64,000 bases of DNA from Jaltomata sinuosa (lineage: Eukaryota; Streptophyta; Magnoliopsida; Solanales; Solanaceae), in the NCBI GenBank assembly GCA_003996215.1, contig QJPP01004092.1, positions 56,876-120,875 on the forward strand, given 5' to 3'. Under the pieces are notes generated by a model. That model was not told where the DNA came from. It made no database searches and was given only the letters and a program-made list of their open reading frames with translations. Position 1 is the stretch's first letter; each line of letters opens with the position of its first letter. Position numbers and translations under genes: made by a program. Below are positions 22,359 to 33,131 of this stretch, in pieces.

Positions 22359-23268
22359 CAGTCAAACCTCTCTATAACAGTCCCTCGTTATAACGACATT
22401 TCATTATAACAGCGTGATAAGGTATCAAGAGGTATTTCCAGATATATTACTCAAAAGAACCAGCACAATACGCCTAATCGATTAAAATTGAAAAAATTAT
22501 GTTCCCATTGTTACAAACATACGATTCATGGGGAGATAAAGAAATAGAGCGAACCAAGTACCTGTGTTTTTTTCAAAATTATTTTTTCATATTATATTTT
22601 TACTTCTCTATAACAACATTCTACATATAATAACTATGACATTCACTATAACAATACACTCTTTCTGAAATTACCCCTCTATAACAATCATACTCAAATA
22701 TTTTGTAAGAAATATATTATTAGAAGATGAATACGATGAAGAGCCTCAATCTATTGCTACTTGGAGTGAAATTGAAGAGTAAATTGTTAAGCTCTTCAAC
22801 AGTCTTCAGGGGAAAGCTATTGAATACCATTTTGCTGAAAGTTTGGACAAATTTTCATCAATTCAAGCGATATATCGTCACTAAGAAACTACGAAACAAC
22901 CTACAACTATAGAATTTTTACCTCAAATTTGATATATTGAAATTTTAATTAATTTTAAATGCATATGTTCCTTAGATTTTAATTCTTTGTCGGTACGGTA
23001 CAATTAGTTATGAATTTATTAATAATGTATTAGTCTTTTTATTTTTTAATTAATGAAATATGAAAATCAAATTTTAAATTTAACAATTAATTTATCTTCG
23101 CTTATAACATAAAAGTTACAAAAAAATGTACTTTTGCATATTTTTGTTTATAACAGCTAAATGAGATTGAAACGTTAAATGACACTATACATATATAACA
23201 CCACTTTACTATAGTATTCATAAGACTTTCAGACAAATGATGCCACTATAAAGAGATTTGATCGACTG
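22359..23268. mobile_element. pogo-like (Tc1/mariner) element, internally decayed
   Basis: The termini CAGTCAAACCTCTCTATAA and (reversed) CAGTCGATCAAATCTCTTTA form an inverted repeat flanked by TA on both sides (22357-22358 and 23269-23270). CAGT-AAACCTCT ends are characteristic of plant pogo-like elements. Subterminal CTATAACA / TATAAC repeats are present. A frame near 22727-22800 reads EDEYDEEPQSIATWSEIEE, an acidic stretch compatible with the C-terminus of a pogo/CENP-B-type transposase, but the catalytic part is missing. Confidence 0.75.
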
Positions 23269-23270
23269 TA

Positions 23271-24040
23271 CTTCGGTATGATATTTTACTTACGAATATC
23301 GAATATCGTAATGAATACCAAAAAAATTTAAAATACATATCATATACTATACTAAATATCATAATATCAAAATTATAATATTAATTTTTTTAATTCAAAT
23401 ATGATAATTTGATATCTATCGTACCATACTCACTCCTACTTATGATAATGACCTATTCTATATCTTAGAATGTATATGGGGATTAGAACCGTATGTCTGC
23501 ATTGGAATTAAAATATGATTAGGACTCTTAGTTAATCTTACTATGTATATATGAAACACAAGGAAAACAGAGAATAGTTCTCCTGATTTATTTCGTGTAA
23601 ACTTTCTTTAAGGTATTAGATACAGGACAATTTTCAAACAATTTAAAGTTTTAATCTGGAAAAAAATTAGTCATAAATAAAATAAATTATTTTTTTATTT
23701 TTGTATTATCTTACCGTTTGAACACCAACAACCATAGTCATAGAAAAAGAATCTAATACAAAAGTGTAATTTTAGTAGGTCAATTAATTTTAAAATCATT
23801 GTTATTAAAAATAAAAAATTTATCATAAATAATATAGATCAAGTTTTTATTTACATTCCATATTGTCATTTGACCATAACACAATTCATAGTAAGAGAAT
23901 CTAATGCAAGATTACAATCTTGGAAAGTCAAGTAATCAATGTTTAAAATTTTCCTATAAATAATGTTGAAATCAACTTATTTCTTCACCTCATTTTTCAC
24001 TTCTCTTCTTTAACCATACTTTAATTTCTCTAAATGTTCT
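23271..24040. other. AT-rich intergenic, with a possible hAT-like remnant
   Basis: A GGTATGATATTTTAC / GATATCTATCGTACC pair at 23275-23430 looks like the ends of a small decayed hAT MITE inserted next to the pogo element. The rest (23450-24040) shows nothing I recognise. Confidence 0.35.
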
Positions 24041-24041
24041 T

Positions 24042-24382
24042 CTTTAATTCTTTTTCAAAGTTATGGCTAATAATGCTTTTCCAAATAATATTAATGATGA
24101 TCCTGGCTGTACAATTTCTTTAGAAAAAGTTGTTGATAATGCTGGAAGGTTTATTACCAAACTTTTTTGCAAGCATTTTTTTTATAAAGATATGTAACAT
24201 ATATCTGAAATATTTGCAGTAAATGTTACATACCAGTGTAAAAAAATGTCTGCAAAGAAGTTTGGTAATGGATCTTCCAGCATTATCAACTACTTTTTCT
24301 AAATAAATTGTGCAATCAGGAGCATTGTCAATATCATTTAGAAAAATATTATTAGTTATAGCTTTGAAAAAAATTAAAGTAA
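24042..24382. repeat. Long near-perfect inverted repeat (foldback; candidate small-RNA hairpin)
   Basis: Two arms of about 150-160 bp face each other with only a short unpaired centre (about 24193-24225). Matching blocks include TTGTTGATAATGCTGGAAG versus TAGTTGATAATGCTGGAAG, and ATTACCAAACTT in both arms. The innermost part is ATGTAACAT facing ATGTTACAT. Arm identity is about 80% by eye. Each arm also has an open frame containing LEKVVDNAGR, so the arms look like an inverted duplication of a short coding piece. A transcript would fold into a hairpin of about 340 nt. Confidence 0.75.
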
Positions 24383-24819
24383 TAGTAGCTACCTAGATCT
24401 TTTTTTACTTACCATAAAAAATTATTTATTCGATTTATATGATTTTTCTCTTGAATGTTTATTTGGATCTTTTAATTAATTAATTAATTCAGATTTTTTA
24501 CTTTCTTCAAAATCATTGGAAGAGAAAGAGAAAGAGAAAACATGTATCATGATGAATTATGTATTAGTTAGTTAGATTTTTTCTCTTTGATCTTTTAGAT
24601 AAAAACCTTTGAGTAAGTTGATTAAAAAAATAAAATAAAAAGGATGAAAAACTCAGGTAGAAACAACAAAAAATAATACAAAAAATCTTGTATTTTTTTG
24701 TACCATTTCAGTTAAAAGTTTGAACTTCATATGATTAGTTCCATTTGTTTGACGCGCATTAAAATCTAACCTATCTCATTATACAAAACACTTTTTTTCT
24801 TTTTAAACATGGAATAAGT
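24383..24819. other. AT-rich intergenic
   Basis: Contains a TTAA tandem run (about 24474-24490) and no gene. Confidence 0.4.
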
Positions 24820-25101
24820 TTGTTCGAATCAGTACTTCAGTCCATAGAACCTAAATTATTTTTTGTTTATTATGCAGATTGTATAGGTTCTGAGTTTAAC
24901 GCTTGGAGTAGAATAATTTGTCCGAACTACGAAGTTAGCAAACAAGAAGAGAATTGGATGCGATTTGCAAACTTTGAAGATAAAGATGATGAAGAGAACA
25001 ACGATATTATGACGAATATGTATTATCGTGCATTTTTACCTCATTTGTTATTTAATTATAGTATAGCATATTCATTTAATGTACAAATTAGGGAAGGATA
25101 A
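24820..25101 (+). other. Hypothetical 93-codon frame, product not recognised
   Basis: The frame has a balanced composition, with YYADCIGSEFNAWSRIICP and an acidic stretch FEDKDDEENND, unlike the AT-rich shadows around it. I recognise no domain and see no clear splice sites or promoter. It could be a gene fragment. Confidence 0.2.
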
Positions 25102-25319
25102 ATTATTACTGTATTAATATAATCTCTAGTGTAAATATCAGGTGCAAATCAGTGAGTGTCTACATTCAATTTAGAAATTTTATTAGCAGAGATTCTATCT
25201 TTATTGTAATGATCTTTTTGGTTAAATGTAAATTTGTATTCAACTAGTAAATCATTATGTACAAACTAACATTTGGACTTTGCTAGAATCTTAAGAAAAA
25301 ATCAATAGCAGACTATTGT

Positions 25320-26300
25320 GTCTAGCCTGGATTGACAAGGACCAGACTTACACTCTACGAAAAAAATTTAGTCTATGAAGGCATTGCGCCCATTTACAAT
25401 TTTTCTGCCTGACTATATGCATTTGCAAGATAATATCTCGAAGAATAAGCTTGCAATCTTTCTTTTTTGAGTTGAATCTAGGATTGTTCCTCTCAATTCA
25501 AATTTGGTAAACAACTGCTGCAAACATGAAGCCCAAGACAACATTTAATGATCTCTACCTTTGCATTTTTTTGGTCATCCACTGTATCTCGTAAGGCCAA
25601 GTTGCATGTTGTCTTTAAAGCCCCAACAAATGTAATAAACTTTGCCATATCTGTTTGGAGTAGTCACAAGCAAAGAAGATATGCTCATGTGTCTCCATTA
25701 TTGACTTCTCACAAAGAACACAATCTTTGTCAACTATGATGCCCTATTTACTTAACCTCACTACTGTAGCCAACCACTCATATAACACAAGCTACAAAAT
25801 AAATTGGTGCCTAAGCAATGCACTTGGTAGCATCCCCAAAGGTTTTTATGTAACATTTATGCACTTCAGGTCTCATTCTTTCATACACTATCTTAATACT
25901 ATATCAACCCTACTTACTTAAAGCCTGTAAAAACTCGTAAACAGTGGTATCTGAAGAGGGGATTCATGTTCTTGCATCAATGATCTTCTTGGCAATCCAG
26001 CTTGCCTTTGTTAGTGTCTCAATCGCATCTAATGAGCTCTTTATTATATAGTAACTGTGTACCCAAATGACCCATTACCTATCCTTTTTCGTAGCTATAG
26101 CCCATAGCAGCTTGCTTAAGGCTGCTTTATTTCAAATATGAAAGTCTATGATATTAAGCCCCCTTGCAGTCTTAGGTTTACACAATGTTTTTCAAGAGAT
26201 CAAAGCTTTTCTAGATTGTTCCTTGGGGCCATTCCAGAGAAAACTCCTGCAAAAATGCTAGTAATCAGAGAGTGCACCTTCTTTAGTAACAAAAATATCT
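25320..26300 (-). pseudogene. LINE ORF2 C-terminal region with zinc-binding RT-associated domain
   Basis: Frames on the minus strand read KDCVLCEKSIMETHEHIFF followed by ACDYSKQIWQSLL, the CxxC...H...C pattern of the zf-RVT domain. FAAVVYQIWIERNN follows, a usual LINE C-terminal block. Frames are broken. Confidence 0.75.
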
Positions 26301-26436
26301 CTATGCCCAATAAATATGCATTTTAAACAACACACTTTGATGAGCTGCAATCTGCCTTCATATGATAAAAAACTAGATAGCCAACACTTAATTCTAACAA
26401 CAATCCTCTCCACTAGTGGCATACATTGCATTATGG

Positions 26437-27255
26437 TCAATTTCCTAGAATAAATTGGTTACCCCCCCCCCCCCGGTACTTGAAGGGTAACTCTTCAATA
26501 GTGAAGTGAAATTCATCAGGCAAAACAACTTTAAGATCTAAAGTTACATCACCAAGATACACACAACCCTTCTCCATATCTGCCTTTAGGCTTGAGACAT
26601 CTGAGAAATGCACAAAACATTTCATTATCAATTGAATGGATACTTTAGTAGCTCTACAATATAATAATAAATCATCTGCAAAGAAAATATGTAGTAGCTC
26701 CAGCTTCTCACATCTGGGATGAAACTTAAAATCAGGTTGGTTTTTCAAACTCTTGAGTGTCCTATTCAGATATTTCATAGCCAACACAAAGAGGTAAGGA
26801 GACATAGGGTTTCCTTGACTCAATCCTTTCTTGACTTGAAATCTGTTAGCGAGTCCTCTATTAATCAGCAAAGCATAGTTAACTGTTGTTACACTACTCA
26901 TAATCAGTTCCACTAACTGGCTAGGCCTTTCTTGTTACACTACCTTAATGATGCACCTAGGAGAAACATCCTTTTGTTGATAACCCTTCACCAATTCATG
27001 AGCCACAATGACATTGTCTAAAATGTTCCCTCTTTCAATAAATGTAGGCTGAGATGGGAAAACAATGAAATCAACTACTAATTTCAACTTGGTAGTGATT
27101 ATTTTGGCAATTAGCTTGTACAAGGTAGCGCAACATGCAATAGGTCAAAAATCCTTGACATGAGTAGGAGAATATACCTTGGGCACCAAGGTAACAGTGG
27201 TGGCATTCACAACTTTCAAGAGTTTCCCATTCTAAAAAAATTGTAGTATTGCTGC
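26437..27255 (-). pseudogene. LINE reverse transcriptase, palm and following region
   Basis: Contains GLSQGNPMSPYLFVLAMKYL and HIFFADDLLLYCRA, whose FADD box is the RT active site of L1-type elements. LIAKIITTKLKLVVDF lies upstream (27123-26935). A poly-C run of 12 at 26463-26474 falls in the degenerate 3' part. Confidence 0.85.
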
Positions 27256-28143
27256 TAGGGCTGGGCATTCGGTTTAATTTTTTAAATTTTAGTTCGGTTT
27301 TTTCGATTTTCGATTATGGGAAAAGAGGTACCAAAAATCGAATTGAATTTAATTTGGTTCGGTTTGATTTTTCTGAATTCGGTTCGGTTCGATTTTGATT
27401 TATCAAATTTGATTATTTTGGTTTTGGTGGGAAGACGAAAAAGGATGATTACTCGATGATTTTTTTTTGTCGTCAATTAAGATCAGATTCATTGACTCAA
27501 GAATGATTAATATAGAACATGGCAACTATATTAGACATTGTTGGCCGATCTGTTGGAATTTCTTGAACACAAAGAAGAACAATTAAAATAGACCTTGTTA
27601 CTTTGTTACTATCGCAGGTTTCCCTTATTGATGGATTAATCAACTCCAATATTCTTCCTTTGCTCATAAGCAACAACTAAAGCAGCAGGCTGTCACTGCC
27701 GCTCGCCGCTGCCGTTCGTTGAGTTGACTGGAGTGTTGGACTGTTGTGAGTTGTCTGTTGGTGTTGAGAGAAATGAGAGAAGTGAGAAGAGAATAGAATT
27801 TGAGATTGACCGCTTTAGTTTAGGTTAGGAGTTTAGGTTATTTAGTTTGCGCTTGGATAGTTGGATAGTGATTTGGGCTTAGTTAGAACTTAGAAGTTAG
27901 AATTAGATTAGGGTCCAAACTCCAAATATATATAATATAATTTTCAGAAAATAATATACTTATTATATTTTGGTTTTTTGGTTAAACCAAATTACTGAAA
28001 GTGCAAAATCGAAAACCGAACTGAATACCGAATTATTAAAAATAAATAGATCGAAATCGAACCAAAAAACCGAAAACTGAAACCAAAAAACCGAATTAGT
28101 TCTATTCGGTTTTTCAGTTTTTCTATATTTATGCCCACGCCTA
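27256..28143. mobile_element. Non-autonomous hAT element with captured kinase fragment
   Basis: The ends TAGGGCTGGGCATTCGG and (reversed) TAGGCGTGGGCATAAAT form a terminal inverted repeat. A perfect 8-bp target duplication, ATTGCTGC, flanks the element (27248-27255 and 28144-28151), as hAT transposases make. Subterminal GGTTCGGTTTTTCGATTT / AAATCGAAAACCGAA repeats are long and inverted. The middle carries a receptor-kinase fragment (27497-27667). Confidence 0.93.
27497..27667 (-). pseudogene. Receptor-like kinase fragment captured in hAT element
   Basis: A 56-codon frame on the minus strand reads GRILELINPSIRETCDSN, then LLCVQEIPTDRPTMSNIV, then AM before a stop. This is kinase subdomain X-XI of plant receptor-like kinases, close in type to S-domain/G-type lectin or CRK kinases, where CVQ-x4-DRPTM is conserved. 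The upstream boundary near 27668 resembles an exon edge. The fragment has no catalytic residues. Confidence 0.75.
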
Positions 28144-29040
28144 ATTGCTGCTATAATTTCATCACCAACAACGTCCTAATGATCTTTGAAGTATTCTGCA
28201 GGGAACTCATCCCTGCTCGGGGTCTTGTCATTTGGTAGGTCCTGTAAAGCTTTTAGGATATCCTTTTAGTAACTTTCTACATCAGGTCTTGTTGATGTTG
28301 TTATAAGCTTAAGCAAGGACCTCTTCTAGCTACCCCAATATCAATACAAGGAAGTGTAGGAGTTGCTTCAACTTGCAACCTCCTAAAAAAGATATGAACT
28401 CCTGCTGTATAAGGTTAGGCTCTGTCAATTTCACCCGTTGCTCAGTGTATATGTTGGAGATCTTGTTCTTTGCTTGCTAGCTTTTAAGTGTGCATAAAAG
28501 AAATTGGAGTTTGAATCTCCAACTGCAATCCATATAGCCATGGACTTCTACCTCAACACACCTTTATTAATGGTTTTTCATTTCTGTGACTGAAATAGTA
28601 GTGCCTTCTTTTCATCAATCAACTTAGTGTTCACATGATCTATATTCAGTTTGTCTTGCACAATATTTACCTTATAGTGGAAATTATAGTTTTCAGTGAA
28701 GATAATTCTCTATTCAACCCTTTAACTCTTCCCTCTAATGCTTTGAGCTTGCTCTACACCACAAACATACAACACCTCTCCACTCTCTGCCTCCATACAA
28801 TATCAACTTCTTTCTGAGATCTTTCCTGCTTGAGTAGTACATTGAGAGCCTAAATGGTTTCCTCACTGCTGTGGTATTCACTTCAATAGTAATCAAAATT
28901 GGGGAATGTTAGAGCACCCTGAAAGCATGAAAATCAGGTTCAATGAAGCCATAAGTAGTTAATCATCTATCATTATCAGGAGCCCAGTCTATAGTACTGT
29001 AAACTCTATTTGCTGCACTTCTTTTGTTACACCATATATA
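28144..29040 (-). pseudogene. LINE reverse transcriptase, N-terminal part
   Basis: It continues the LINE upstream of the hAT insertion. DEFPAEYFKDH-like translation at about 28215-28165 matches the L1 region between endonuclease and RT. Frames are strongly broken and support comes mainly from position between recognised domains. Confidence 0.55.
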
Positions 29041-29046
29041 CTTGCA

Positions 29047-29685
29047 TCATTTTTTTGTCAATAGCCCTAACCTTAAATCTTCAACACAAGTATGAAAGTC
29101 TTTAATGTCATTCAGCTGAACTAGTGTACCATGTATCCTGTAATCCACATACAACATAATGTTAAAGTCTTCAAGGATTAACCAAGGGCCAACTAGTGTC
29201 TGCTCAACCCTCTTCAACTTATCCCATAGCCTTTGCCTATCTGCTATGGTATATAGACCATACACAAATGTGATCACACACTCAAACTGTGAGTTTCTAT
29301 CTTCTACCTGGTAATGGATCAGTTGTGCAATGATGAATAATGCTGCAACGTGCACCTGCATTGGTTTCCAGCACAACCATAATCGACCATTAGGAGCATG
29401 AGCATAATTTTCGATAAACTCTCATTCTTTTTCCATCTTTATTTGAACTTTTTGTGCTTTATTCTTCTTCACTCTAGTTTCCACAATACCTATAACATTC
29501 ACCTTATTCTTAAACAAAAAAGAGCATAGTTCTTTATGTTTATAGGAACAATTTAGCCCCTTTATATTCCATGATGCAACTATCATGAGGGTGGTACAAT
29601 AACTTCCTGAGGCGTGAACCTTTTGTAATCTCTTTAGACTTCCCTTCTTCCAATATCTCTGAAGATGTAGAAGCTGGTGTACCAC
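29047..29685 (-). pseudogene. LINE endonuclease (AP type)
   Basis: MIVASWNIKGLNCSYKHKEL is the N-terminal WNI(R/K)GL block of plant L1 endonucleases, and NVIGIVETRVKK has the catalytic Glu. FVYGLYTIADRQRLWDKL and LVGPWLILEDFNIML follow in a second frame. A frameshift lies near 29380-29420. Confidence 0.85.
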
Positions 29686-30199
29686 TAAGCTCCCCGTGTC
29701 CCAGTAATCTAAAGAGAAGCTATAACATTATGTGATACTAGGATGACATAATATAAATTATTCAACCCCTTTGTTGTAACCTTCTCTGAGGCCAGTTTCT
29801 TACCCTTATCCACTTTTCTATGTTGTTCTTCCCCAGGATTGGACCTTTATTCTAGCTTCTCTTTGCACTTCTTTTTCTCTTTGGTTTAGGGATTGATTGA
29901 TGTAGCTCAGTCTTTGGTTTACACTCCTAAATATAATGCCCAAACCTACAACATTTCACACATATCGTTGGCATCCATTCATACTCCACTGGCTATTTCA
30001 TCTCCATAAACATTGAGATATATCAATCTCAATGAACATACGAGCATATGAGATTCTTTCATGCTGTGTTGTTAGCTTATTTGTGCAAATAGGCTTCCCT
30101 AAGAAGCTCCCAATATAACCTAGATTCTTCTCAGTCCATTATTAAAGAGGCAAATCTGAAAGCTGGACCATAAGAGTATGACACGCATTGACTCCTTCT

Positions 30200-30890
30200 T
30201 GATTTTAATATCTAGTACTCAATCAGTGAGTATCATGGGATGGTTATGAAATGTGTAAGGGACATTTTCCATTATCTCCATATTATCATCTATTAAGTTG
30301 AACTTGAAGATAAAGTATTTAAAATAATGTAAAAACACACGCGGTATTTTTACTGAGTTCCGAACCCCATAGACAAAGTTTAGCATTTCCTTGAATGATG
30401 GGTTACCCCCTATTACATACTCAATTAGAGAACTCTCCCACTTATGATGTTGTTTTTCAATCTCCTTAGAGTTTTCACAATTTTTACACCATCTTTCATC
30501 TCTGGGGAGTAGAATTTGTGCTTCATACCTTGGTGTAGCGATCAATTACCACTAACTATATCAACTAGAGTTGGGGAAGAAGTAGCTCCCCTAACAGAAA
30601 ACTAAACTTTCTGATCACCTTAGCAATCTCCACCTCCACTTCTGGTGGTCTCATAATAAGAGTCAACTCCTTGGGGATTGTATCATTGCCGGAGTATGGC
30701 TTAAGATTGACGGTTGTATACCCCTATTTGTATTTCCCTGATTTGAAATAAAATAAGCCAATTGAACTGGTTCTAAGCAATGTGGGATGCCACTCTCTTG
30801 GGTAATCACTCGATCCTCAGCATCATGGGTGATCAGAGTTAATGGTTTAAATGGAGGGGGTTGTTGTCGGCGAGCCATCACGAAAAGCAC
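30200..30890 (-). pseudogene. LINE ORF1-like protein (DUF4283 type)
   Basis: The start is MARRQQPPPFKPL at about 30878. The second frame reads WESSLIEYVIGGNPSFKEML and FVYGVRNSVKIPRVF, a block typical of DUF4283 proteins, the RNA-binding ORF1 of plant L1 elements. The frame is interrupted around 30546-30662. Confidence 0.7.
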
Positions 30891-30895
30891 AAGTT

Positions 30896-31505
30896 AGCAA
30901 ACTTGCTTAACTTGCACCTCCATAGCTTTTCTTTTAACGTGTGTCCCTCTCAAACTCTTGTTAGGAATCCCAATTCCATAGATTATTGTTCTGTTCTTCA
31001 ATTTTATTTTAAATGACACTAATTAGTTTTTCCCTTGTTTATTAATTCTAAGAAAAAAGTGTATTTAAAATTTTTATTAGCCATTAACGCCTAAAGAGGA
31101 GATGCACCTTCTTTATGCAATGATTAAAGTTAGCATGGTACGGTATTGTATACATAAAGAACCAATATTTCAATAATTTTGAATTAAAATCTTTTCGCAT
31201 TTAAATTTAAATTATAATTATAAAAATAATAGGCCATCATATTAAATTATTAATAGGTACTCAAAACCTACCCCTCCCCCAAGCCCACATCCTTAAGACA
31301 CCTGTGTAAGCTCAGTCATGGTCCAAGCCCTTAAGGGAGTCCCAACACAGTCCATTATCCTAGAGTCCTGGTGTAACTTTGCCCGATTTGATTTGATAGT
31401 CATATTTTCTAAAAGCTACTTACGTATTGAATACATAAAATAGTAAAATTTTTATGTTATGTAATTTAATTTGGCATGGAGTTTGAAAAATACGAGAAGA
31501 TTTAC
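30896..31505. other. Intergenic, no gene seen
   Basis: A GCATGGTACGGTATTGTATA block near 31133 resembles hAT MITE termini. Nothing else is recognised. Confidence 0.35.
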
Positions 31506-31507
31506 TA

Positions 31508-32455
31508 CTCACTTCATTTCAATTTATGTGAACTTTGTAATGTACCAAAACTACCCTTAAAATAAATAAATTATTAAATAGAATACTACCATTTTGTGAA
31601 CTTTTTGCCAATTTTTTTTTTTGCTTAAATGGCCACATAGGCCAACTTGTTTTAAGATCAAAATAAAGGAATAAATGTTGGCCCAAGTCGGTGACAACCC
31701 AACCCAATCAAAAAAGGGAACTAAAACAAAAGCTAAGACAAGCAAGGACAAACAAGAAAATCTAAAAAACAAAGGAAAAGGAAACATTTAGAGCTAAACA
31801 GAAAACCCTGGTGTTCTTTATCTTCTCTGATCAGGAATTCTCAACAGTGGGTAAAGAAGTTCCGGCCAGTTAACACCGGTGTAACGCTCGATTGAGTAGA
31901 TGAGTTTGAGCTTATATTTCCTCTTCCTATCCATAATAAAGACCCTTTCTTGATTAAAATTTGGTAATTTACGATTGCAGAGCTTGGTTGATATCCAACT
32001 AGGCATCCCCAATGGTCTCACCATATGCCATGGATGACACAATCTAAAAGAAGTGTTCTTCGATCTCTGATTTTGATAGCATCTTATCTCAAAACTAGTA
32101 GGGGTAGATATTCTAAGATTTTAGGGAAATGCGAGTTAGAAATTATAGCATGATATTATAACCTCTGTTTACTCTCTCCCAATGTGGATGAATTTTCTCA
32201 GGATATCGATACTACACTTTGAAAAGAAATAAATAAGTGTTATTGTGCCCTACTAAAATTTGACTTAATGGATTTATTGTTGTTGTGTGAGCTTATAATC
32301 TATTGGTTGGACTGCATAAACTGTTAATTTAGTGTCATCCAACATGAGTAAAATATTGATGGTATTATTAAATATTTATCAAATAAGAAAATATGTCATT
32401 TTATTTTGAATTGACTAAAAAAAAATGTGTGTCATATAAGCTGGGACAAAAAGAG
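31508..32455. mobile_element. Stowaway/mariner-like composite element
   Basis: The left end CTCACTTCATTTCAATTTAT and the reversed right end CTCTTTTTGTCCCAGCTTAT both follow the plant CTCCCTCCGTCCCAATTTAT terminus. TA lies outside each (31506-31507 and 32456-32457). At 948 bp it is much longer than a usual Stowaway MITE, because it encloses about 700 bp of non-MITE sequence, including a coding-like stretch. The element could have captured host DNA, or two separate MITEs could flank it. Confidence 0.5.
31818..32042 (-). other. Coding-like fragment inside the mariner-like composite
   Basis: A 74-codon frame on the minus strand contains MPSWISTKLCNRKLPN and RKRKYKLKLIYSIERYTG. The spacing of a Trp/Leu-rich helix, a basic strand and a second strand is weakly like a plant B3 DNA-binding domain, but I cannot assign it with confidence. 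No promoter or splice sites are evident. Confidence 0.25.
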
Positions 32456-32835
32456 TAAAAACATCTTTTAGATTTTGAAAAAACCTAACTTAATGTTATG
32501 GCTCCCAATTGGGGGACGTAATTGACACTCAACCTGTACACATGTTGCATGGACCTTGTACTAGTTAATGGAAAGTTTTAACTAAATTTGACATGAGAAT
32601 TAAGTTGGAGCAAATTTCAAATCATAACTCTATGAATAGTTGTTTAAGAAATTCTAACACAATAAAAGTTGAAAAGTCAAAACCCACCAACCAGTCATGG
32701 ACCTCTAACTAAAAACCTAAATAGATAAGTATTCGGGACATTTCTCGAAGATAGCATAAATTTCTAAAATCAGTAAAGGCATGGAAAGAGTCTGCTACAA
32801 CTAGAATGAATTAAGCTTTCCAGCTGAATCTAGCT
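32456..32835. other. Intergenic, no feature seen
   Basis: AT-rich, with no repeat or frame that I recognise. Confidence 0.35.
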
Positions 32836-33131
32836 AGAAGCCTGCCCCTTGTCGATAATATAGACACGTGTGCAATGAAACATCTTTCTTTCTTACAAAT
32901 AGTACAGGTGCACCCCAAGGTGATATACTGGGTCAGATGAATCCTTTATCAAGGAGATCTTTCAGTTGTTCTTTCAGCTCTTTCAGTTCTACTGGAGCTA
33001 TTCTATAGGGTGGAATTGACATAGGGTGGAATTGACATAGGTTGAGTATCGGGATCTAAATCGATACAAAAATCAATCTCTCTATCCGGAGGAAGTCCTG
33101 GAAGCTCCTAAAGGAACACAACTGGATATTC
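32836..33131 (-). pseudogene. Ty3/gypsy reverse transcriptase fragment
   Basis: The minus strand reads GLPPDREIDFCIDLDPDTQP, then IPPYRIAPVELKELKEQLKD, SPWGAPVLFVRKKD and a degenerate YYRQ. This is the start of a chromovirus-type RT. A short duplication (GGTGGAATTGACATAGG twice, 33010-33045) disturbs the frame. It ends where the LTR at 33132 begins, so it was the target of that insertion. The rest of pol is missing. Confidence 0.85.

Larger units (their letters stand above)
25320..30895 (-). mobile_element. Degenerate L1-type LINE, interrupted by a hAT element
   Basis: On the minus strand the order is an ORF1-like protein (30890-30200), an apurinic endonuclease (29685-29047), reverse transcriptase (about 29040-28144, then 27255-26437) and a zinc-ribbon C-terminus (about 26300-25320). 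This is the plant L1 arrangement. Many stops and frameshifts make it inactive. The hAT insert at 27256-28143 splits the RT. No clear A-tail or target duplication was found, so the ends are approximate. Confidence 0.85.

Noticed and set aside
31557..31787. Hydrophobic minus-strand frame with possible membrane segments
   Set aside because: Low-complexity T/A-rich sequence at the edge of the mariner-like composite; no supporting context.
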